A DNA stretch of 64,000 nt from Haloarcula laminariae (GTDB lineage Archaea; Halobacteriota; Halobacteria; Halobacteriales; Haloarculaceae), in assembly GCF_025457605.1 (NCBI RefSeq), contig NZ_JAMZFY010000001.1, positions 62,001 to 126,000 on the forward strand, read 5' to 3'. Position 1 is the stretch's first letter; each line of letters begins with the position of its first letter. The translations under genes were made by a program, and so were the position numbers. Below, piece after piece: positions 60,280 through 64,000 of the stretch. The notes under the pieces are model-generated. The model was not told where the DNA came from. It worked only from the letters and a program-made list of their open reading frames with translations, and searched no databases.

Positions 60280-60967
60280 GTTCAGATAAGGATTGAAGAG
60301 TGAGGCGTAGCGTTTTCTGAGTGCTCTATGCCCGAAAACGCTAGCCTCAGCGGAAGTCTCGACCAAATCGACTTAGATTTTGTGGAGCGAGAAGCGACAC
60401 CGCGACTGCTGATGAAGCTGAGTATTCAGCTGCATCTGTCTGGACTATCACTTTCGAATACTGTTTCTATTCTTGAGGTATTCGGTGTCCAACGCGCTCG
60501 TTCAACTGTACATAATTGGGTTCACAAGGCAGATTTACAGCCTGAAGATGGACGGTCACCGGATCACGTTGCGGTCGACGAGACCGTGATCCAACTCAAT
60601 GACGAGCAGTATTGGCTGTATGCCGCTGTTGATCCAGAAACGAACAAATTGCTCCATACAAAGCTGAGACCGACCACCACGAAGGTTCTCGCTCATTCGT
60701 TTCTAGCCGAACTCAGCGAGAAACACGACGTTGACGAAGCTGTGTTTCTTGTTGATGGGTCGCACTCATTACAAGATGCGTGTCATCGACATGGATTCGA
60801 TTTCAGATATGCAAAACATGGAAATCGGAATGCTGTCGAACGTGTCTTTAGAGAAGTAAAACGTCGAACTATCTGTTTCTCAAACTGTTTCAGCAACGCC
60901 GAAGCAGAAACCGTCGACGATTGGCTCCAGTCGTTCAGCTTCGCATGGAATCAGCTTATCTGAACAC
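60280..60967 (+). mobile_element. IS6-family insertion sequence (688 bp)
   Basis: GTGTTCAGATAAG at 60280-60292 and CTTATCTGAACAC at 60955-60967 are perfect 13-bp inverted ends. The length and single transposase gene fit the IS6 family. The flanking octamers differ (ATATCGTA and GATGGTCA), so no 8-bp target duplication is seen. This is expected after a cointegrate or deletion event. Confidence 0.88.
60328..60963 (+). CDS. IS6-family DDE transposase
   Basis: A 211-residue transposase. An N-terminal HTH-like region (HLSGLSLSNTVSILEVFGVQ, RARSTVHNWVHKADLQPEDG) precedes the DDE core: PDHVAVDETVIQLNDEQYWL (Asp), EAVFLVDGSHSLQDACHRHG (Asp) and HGNRNAVERVFREVKRRTIC (Glu). It looks intact. The stop codon lies inside the right inverted repeat. 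Replicative transposition by this family fuses replicons, a possible route for assembling this island. Confidence 0.92.
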   Translation: MPENASLSGSLDQIDLDFVEREATPRLLMKLSIQLHLSGLSLSNTVSILEVFGVQRARSTVHNWVHKADLQPEDGRSPDHVAVDETVIQLNDEQYWLYAAVDPETNKLLHTKLRPTTTKVLAHSFLAELSEKHDVDEAVFLVDGSHSLQDACHRHGFDFRYAKHGNRNAVERVFREVKRRTICFSNCFSNAEAETVDDWLQSFSFAWNQLI

Positions 60968-61016
60968 GATGGTCAATATAGAGAAAACACTTACCAATAC
61001 GCACTTAGATTCGAGT

Positions 61017-61382
61017 ATGCGACGTCGGCAGGTTCTTGCACTGTTCGGGACTGCCTCTCTCGCTGGCTGTACCGGAATGGCAAGCGATGGTACGATAAAG
61101 ACGGAGCAAAAGTCGCCCTCCGGAGAGAGCGTCATAGTCTTGTTTGATGAATTGCCGGCTGAGGAGCAGAATATCGTCCAGACAGCCATAGACGAGAACT
61201 TCTATCATGCTTGTCCGGAACTTCCAGATGCGATGCATTCTTTTGCAGAAAGAATGGGTAGCGAAGACACTTATCTGACGTACCAAGGGAATCAGTACGG
61301 ATTGTGGGTTCGTATAGCGGATCAAGTGTATGCGATGTCTGCTTCACCCCCGGAAAACACTCCTAACTGTGGGATTATATAA
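61017..61382 (+). CDS. Small lipoprotein, related to the broken gene at 61494-62023
   Basis: A 121-residue protein with a Tat-like signal (MRRRQVLALFGTASLAGC), so it is probably exported and lipid-anchored. The mature part has VIVLFDELPAEEQNIVQTAI, FYHACPELPDAMHSFAERMG and DTYLTYQGNQYGLWVRIADQ. The last piece resembles TGYVTYQNTTYTLQMVKIA in the neighbouring frameshifted lipoprotein, with the same layout. Its function is unknown. The IS6 element ends 49 bp upstream, so its promoter may have been replaced. ATG 61017 is chosen for the signal peptide. Confidence 0.7.
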   Translation: MRRRQVLALFGTASLAGCTGMASDGTIKTEQKSPSGESVIVLFDELPAEEQNIVQTAIDENFYHACPELPDAMHSFAERMGSEDTYLTYQGNQYGLWVRIADQVYAMSASPPENTPNCGII

Positions 61383-61493
61383 TCTAGCCGGTAGACGAAC
61401 TGACTACTGAGCCTCTTCAGAGATACTACTGTTCTCAGAACCGCGCAAGATACAGCGCGCGAGTCGGTCACTGATTGTCAGATGAGGATTCTA

Positions 61494-62023
61494 TCACGAT
61501 GCTATTTTCACCATCTGGAGTGTGTACGTCGTATTTTGATAGGTGACGTAGCCTGTCGTCTCACGGGCGACTCGCCACGCCTCTGCTGGGTCACGCTCGA
61601 AGACTGATGGTGGGAGGCGGTCGGAGGCTGCGACTAATGTCCGAAGGTTGGCCGGTGGGGTCTCGTCACTTTGCCCACTCCATGTGGCGGATTCATTTGC
61701 TGAGATAGCAGTACTCACCGCCGTCCGTTGCTCCTGTGTAAGATTTGCCTCAGTGAGTGTTGGAATCTCAACGTCAACAGTTGATAGGTTGCTGGTCACA
61801 CTGGCGGACACTTCAATGTAGACTGGGTACGTGGTACCGTGGACGCCCTGTGTTGTCGGTGAGGGTGTTGCAGTTGGAGGGGTTCAGTAGTCAGTGATGC
61901 AGTCGAGGTGGTCTCGGCAGTCGGTGTTCCAGATGATGAAACAAAGGACCCACAACCGGCGAGGGCCACCGCAAGACAAACAAGAAGAAGGCAAGAGCAG
62001 GACTTGCTATGGAGTGAAGCCAT
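61494..62023 (-). pseudogene. Frameshifted lipoprotein gene
   Basis: The first frame (ATG 62023) reads a lipoprotein signal (CSCLLLVCLAVALAGCGSFV) and a Ser/Thr linker, then becomes out of frame near 61885 at a run of C. The other frame continues PPTATPSPTTQGVHGTTYPV, then VSASVTSNLSTVDVEIPTLT and RTLVAASDRLPPSVFERDPA to TGYVTYQNTTYTLQMVKIAS at 61494. Adding or removing one C would restore about 176 codons. It may be a sequencing error in a homopolymer, slippage, or true decay. Confidence 0.75.
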
Positions 62024-62287
62024 ATTAAAAATATGCTCAGTCTTGGTAAGTGCTTTCTATAACACTGGCACATGTTGCATCAACTGTTACACTCGCAGAC
62101 CTATTGAGGGAATTACTCTCTTTTGTCGGTCCTGGAATTATGTGGTCTGAGAACTAGCAGGTTACGTCCGAGTGACAATAGACTGTCGGCTATTGCCATT
62201 CCAGGGGAACAAAGCTCCTCAAACTTACAATCGAGAATTAAAATCCATCATACTGGGAACAGAGCAGGTCCACCGCTGATTAGACAT

Positions 62288-63094
62288 CTACTGCTGATGA
62301 CGGTGAATCTCATCGCGAACGATAGTCCGGATTTCCTGCTCAGGAAGACTCGTACCAGCTGGGATATTCGGTTCCTCGAGTGGCTCGAGTTCTTGGGCGG
62401 CAGCTTTGAGCCGCTCGTCTTCAGCTTCGGCGTAGAAATAGAGGTCACGACGATCATCATACAGGGCCCGCAACGTTGACTCGGCAACGGGCGTTCCATC
62501 AGCTGCCTCAGCGTACGTGTATCCTTGCCCGACCCTTTCGAGTGCCCGTCGAACAGTCAGGAATTCGTCGGTATTGACCTGGAGGTAGCCGTCTTCGACG
62601 TCGAACCCGGCTGGAGGCCGTCCAGTCCATCGGCCGGCCTCTTTGGCTGCATCGATGCCGGACTGAATCCGGCGAAGCTTCTGTTTGTGCTCGATACGAG
62701 CGAGGTCGCCCATGACCCCGGCAATGAGTTGGCTTACTGCTCTGTCGACGAGATCATCGTCGAGACTGATTTCGAGTCCGACTTCCATATCCCGAATTCC
62801 GGTTTCTTGACTGAGACAGAATTCGAGAAATTCGTGGATTTCGCCGGCGCCAAGTCGGGAGAGGCGAGAGAGTTCGTGGACGATGACGATGTCCAGATTA
62901 CCGTCTTCAATATCTGTCCGGAGCCGCTGGTACTCTTCACCGCGCTCGGTATCGGTTCCACTGATAATGTCCGCGTAGGTGTGAATCTCCGGCTCGTCGT
63001 ACGTGTCCTGGGCAAACTCTCGAAGTTCGCTGAGTTGACGGTGTGGGTCTTGGTCTGTTGTCGAGACACGGGCGTAGATCCCAATCACAGGCAT
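62288..63094 (-). CDS. Serine recombinase/resolvase
   Basis: A 268-residue protein. The N-terminal catalytic domain begins IGIYARVSTTDQDPHRQLSE (catalytic Ser in RVSTTDQ) and has DIVIVHELSRLSRLGAGEIH. A helix E-like region and HTH follow (ARIEHKQKLRRIQSGIDAAK, EAGRWTGRPPAGFDV). A further 100 residues with a second small domain (FLTVRRALERVGQGYTYAEA, PVAESTLRALYDDR) are found in many haloarchaeal resolvases. It may resolve plasmid multimers or transposon cointegrates. It has no TnpA neighbour. Confidence 0.9.
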   Translation of the reverse strand: MPVIGIYARVSTTDQDPHRQLSELREFAQDTYDEPEIHTYADIISGTDTERGEEYQRLRTDIEDGNLDIVIVHELSRLSRLGAGEIHEFLEFCLSQETGIRDMEVGLEISLDDDLVDRAVSQLIAGVMGDLARIEHKQKLRRIQSGIDAAKEAGRWTGRPPAGFDVEDGYLQVNTDEFLTVRRALERVGQGYTYAEAADGTPVAESTLRALYDDRRDLYFYAEAEDERLKAAAQELEPLEEPNIPAGTSLPEQEIRTIVRDEIHRHQQ

Positions 63095-63167
63095 ACTTTC
63101 TGCGGTGTCAATCCAGTGTATAAGTTATTCACCGGTGAATATACCCTAAAAGACTGCACCAGACACC

Positions 63168-63575
63168 CTACGGAGCTACTGGGGTATCACTGTCGGTGTC
63201 GAGCCCTTGAACCGGAACAGCGCCGGAGAACTCGAGCTCGTCGTACCAGACCGTCGGGCGCTTGGCTCGGCTTTCGTCTTCCAGTTCGATGAGGCCATAG
63301 TCGGCGAGTTCGTGTACGTTCTCAGTGACTTCCGGTGGATGACGATCGACGAGACGAGCGAGCTCTCGGATACTCGAAGGGTTGTGTTGGACGATGGCTT
63401 CGAGCAGTTCGAGATTTGTCGGCCCGAAGATGCGGCCGAAGGTTGTGAGACTCTCGATGCTCAGTCGGGATGGATTGGGATATACGCCGTCACCAGCGTC
63501 GATAGCCCCGAGCGTGTCTTCGAGGCTATTGCGTTCTGGACGAGTTCCAATCGTGATGCGAAGTGTTCGAGTCAG
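63168..63575 (-). CDS. Winged-helix protein lacking a normal start codon
   Basis: A frame of about 135 codons ending at 63168. It contains a winged helix: TFGRIFGPTNLELLEAIVQH, NPSSIRELARLVDRHPPEVT, ENVHELADYGLIELEDES, preceded by LRITIGTRPERNSLEDTLGA. It is a second copy of the family at 63599-64000. Upstream, the frame is open only to a TAA near 63621 with no ATG, GTG or TTG; CTG 63575 (LTRTLRITIG) is the best place for a start. It may be a gene with an unusual start, or one that lost its first codons. Confidence 0.55.
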   Translation of the reverse strand: MTRTLRITIGTRPERNSLEDTLGAIDAGDGVYPNPSRLSIESLTTFGRIFGPTNLELLEAIVQHNPSSIRELARLVDRHPPEVTENVHELADYGLIELEDESRAKRPTVWYDELEFSGAVPVQGLDTDSDTPVAP

Positions 63576-63598
63576 GAGTGGAAAGACCCCAGTGAATG

Positions 63599-64000
63599 TC
63601 AGGGCGCAGCAGCACCAATATTATCACTTGATCCAGCGAACGGGATATCGATTTCAAGCCCATCGTAGGTCAATAGCGGTTTCTTTGCCTGCCCGGAACC
63701 ACCTCCCTCGAATTCGATAACACCGATCGACTCGAGTTCAGTGAGATTCCGATGAACTTGTTTGTAGTCCCGGTCGACGAGTTCAGCGGCCTCGCGAATA
63801 CTTTCAGGACCGTGATCCGAGATCGACTCTAACAGTTCCAGATTCTTTGGGCTGAGGAGCCGACTGAGTTCGGTGTACGAGTCGAAGTTCAATACCGGTT
63901 GGACGTCTTCAAGATCCTGACCCTCCTGTGCAGCTTTGATACGACTGCGGGTACGCTGATCGAGACGGTCGCGTTCACCGACTGTGACTTTGAGCGTTGG
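63599..64000 (-). CDS. Winged-helix regulator, partial (5' end outside the window)
   Basis: The visible 133 codons run from the right edge (PTLKVTVGERDRLDQRTRSR) to a stop at 63599. A winged helix is clear: SYTELSRLLSPKNLELLESI, SDHGPESIREAAELVDRDYK, VHRNLTELESIGVIEFEGGG. The family resembles the MarR-like HTH proteins linked to plasmid and toxin-antitoxin loci in haloarchaea (HVO_A0114 type). The stop lies 23 bp before the likely start of the second copy at 63575. The first residues are outside the window. Confidence 0.75.
   Translation of the reverse strand, partial: PTLKVTVGERDRLDQRTRSRIKAAQEGQDLEDVQPVLNFDSYTELSRLLSPKNLELLESISDHGPESIREAAELVDRDYKQVHRNLTELESIGVIEFEGGGSGQAKKPLLTYDGLEIDIPFAGSSDNIGAAAP

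Overview
The window looks like haloarchaeal DNA, probably part of a megaplasmid or an integrated genomic island. Several features point there: acidic proteins rich in D and E, Tat-type twin-arginine lipoproteins, a TFIIB-like transcription factor, halocyanin-type cupredoxins, bacterioopsin-activator-type HTH regulators and haloarchaeal IS families. Plasmid-like traits include a ParA gene with a repeat array at its start, a tyrosine integrase, a serine recombinase, two toxin-antitoxin pairs and many IS relics. GC content is patchy: higher around 20-24, 43-45 and 50-60 kb, lower around 24-42 kb. This suggests assembly from several sources. No rRNA, tRNA or CRISPR array was recognised.

Layout. 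(1) 1-14.6 kb is a mobile and maintenance region. It holds an AbrB/PIN toxin-antitoxin pair, a 127-bp MITE with an 8-bp target duplication, a mosaic of broken gene pieces (fumarylacetoacetate hydrolase, amidohydrolase, cadherin-like), two copies of a winged-helix plus PIN pair (one broken), an IS630 element inserted in the end of a small TA-ended element, a tyrosine integrase, a ParA cassette and a frameshifted IS transposase. (2) 14.8-18.5 kb holds a CopB-type (CPH) P1B ATPase and a His-rich protein. (3) 19.1-24.2 kb holds a regulator, a ZntA-type ATPase and an ACR3-like arsenite permease. (4) 24.4-26.9 kb holds NikR, a His-rich NicO-type exporter and a YdjM-like membrane protein. (5) 27.2-32.3 kb is a five-gene zinc/cadmium operon: ZntA, a small 2-TM protein, a CDF exporter, a SpoIIAA-like protein and a CPBP protease. 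(6) 32.5-41.4 kb is a poorly described module of membrane proteins, a P19-like lipoprotein and a cupredoxin, followed by a TFB gene, small regulators and a PEBP lipoprotein. (7) 41.9-45.7 kb has a DtxR-family regulator followed by multicopper oxidase, ZIP transporter and cupredoxin. (8) 45.9-53.3 kb has DUF302/SHOCT small proteins, a membrane-bound HTH regulator, an amidohydrolase and a permease with two YHS/TRASH domains. (9) 53.5-60.2 kb is a copper locus: CopA, a Lrp-TRASH regulator, CopZ, a second CopB and a methyltransferase. (10) 60.3-64 kb has an IS6 element, two related lipoproteins (one frameshifted), a serine recombinase and tandem HTH genes.

Together the genes form a dense metal-handling island. 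Five P1B ATPases of three subtypes, a CDF, a NicO exporter, an ACR3 permease and an ArsP-like permease would remove Cu, Zn/Cd/Pb, Ni/Co and As. The oxidase-ZIP-cupredoxin group may instead import or oxidise a metal. The least described parts are the oxidase-ZIP-cupredoxin group, the 32.5-38 kb copper-linked membrane module with a perfect 19-bp operator-like palindrome, and the duplicated winged-helix/PIN pair. Many genes carry single-base lesions. These could be genuine decay or assembly errors, and raw reads would be needed to tell.
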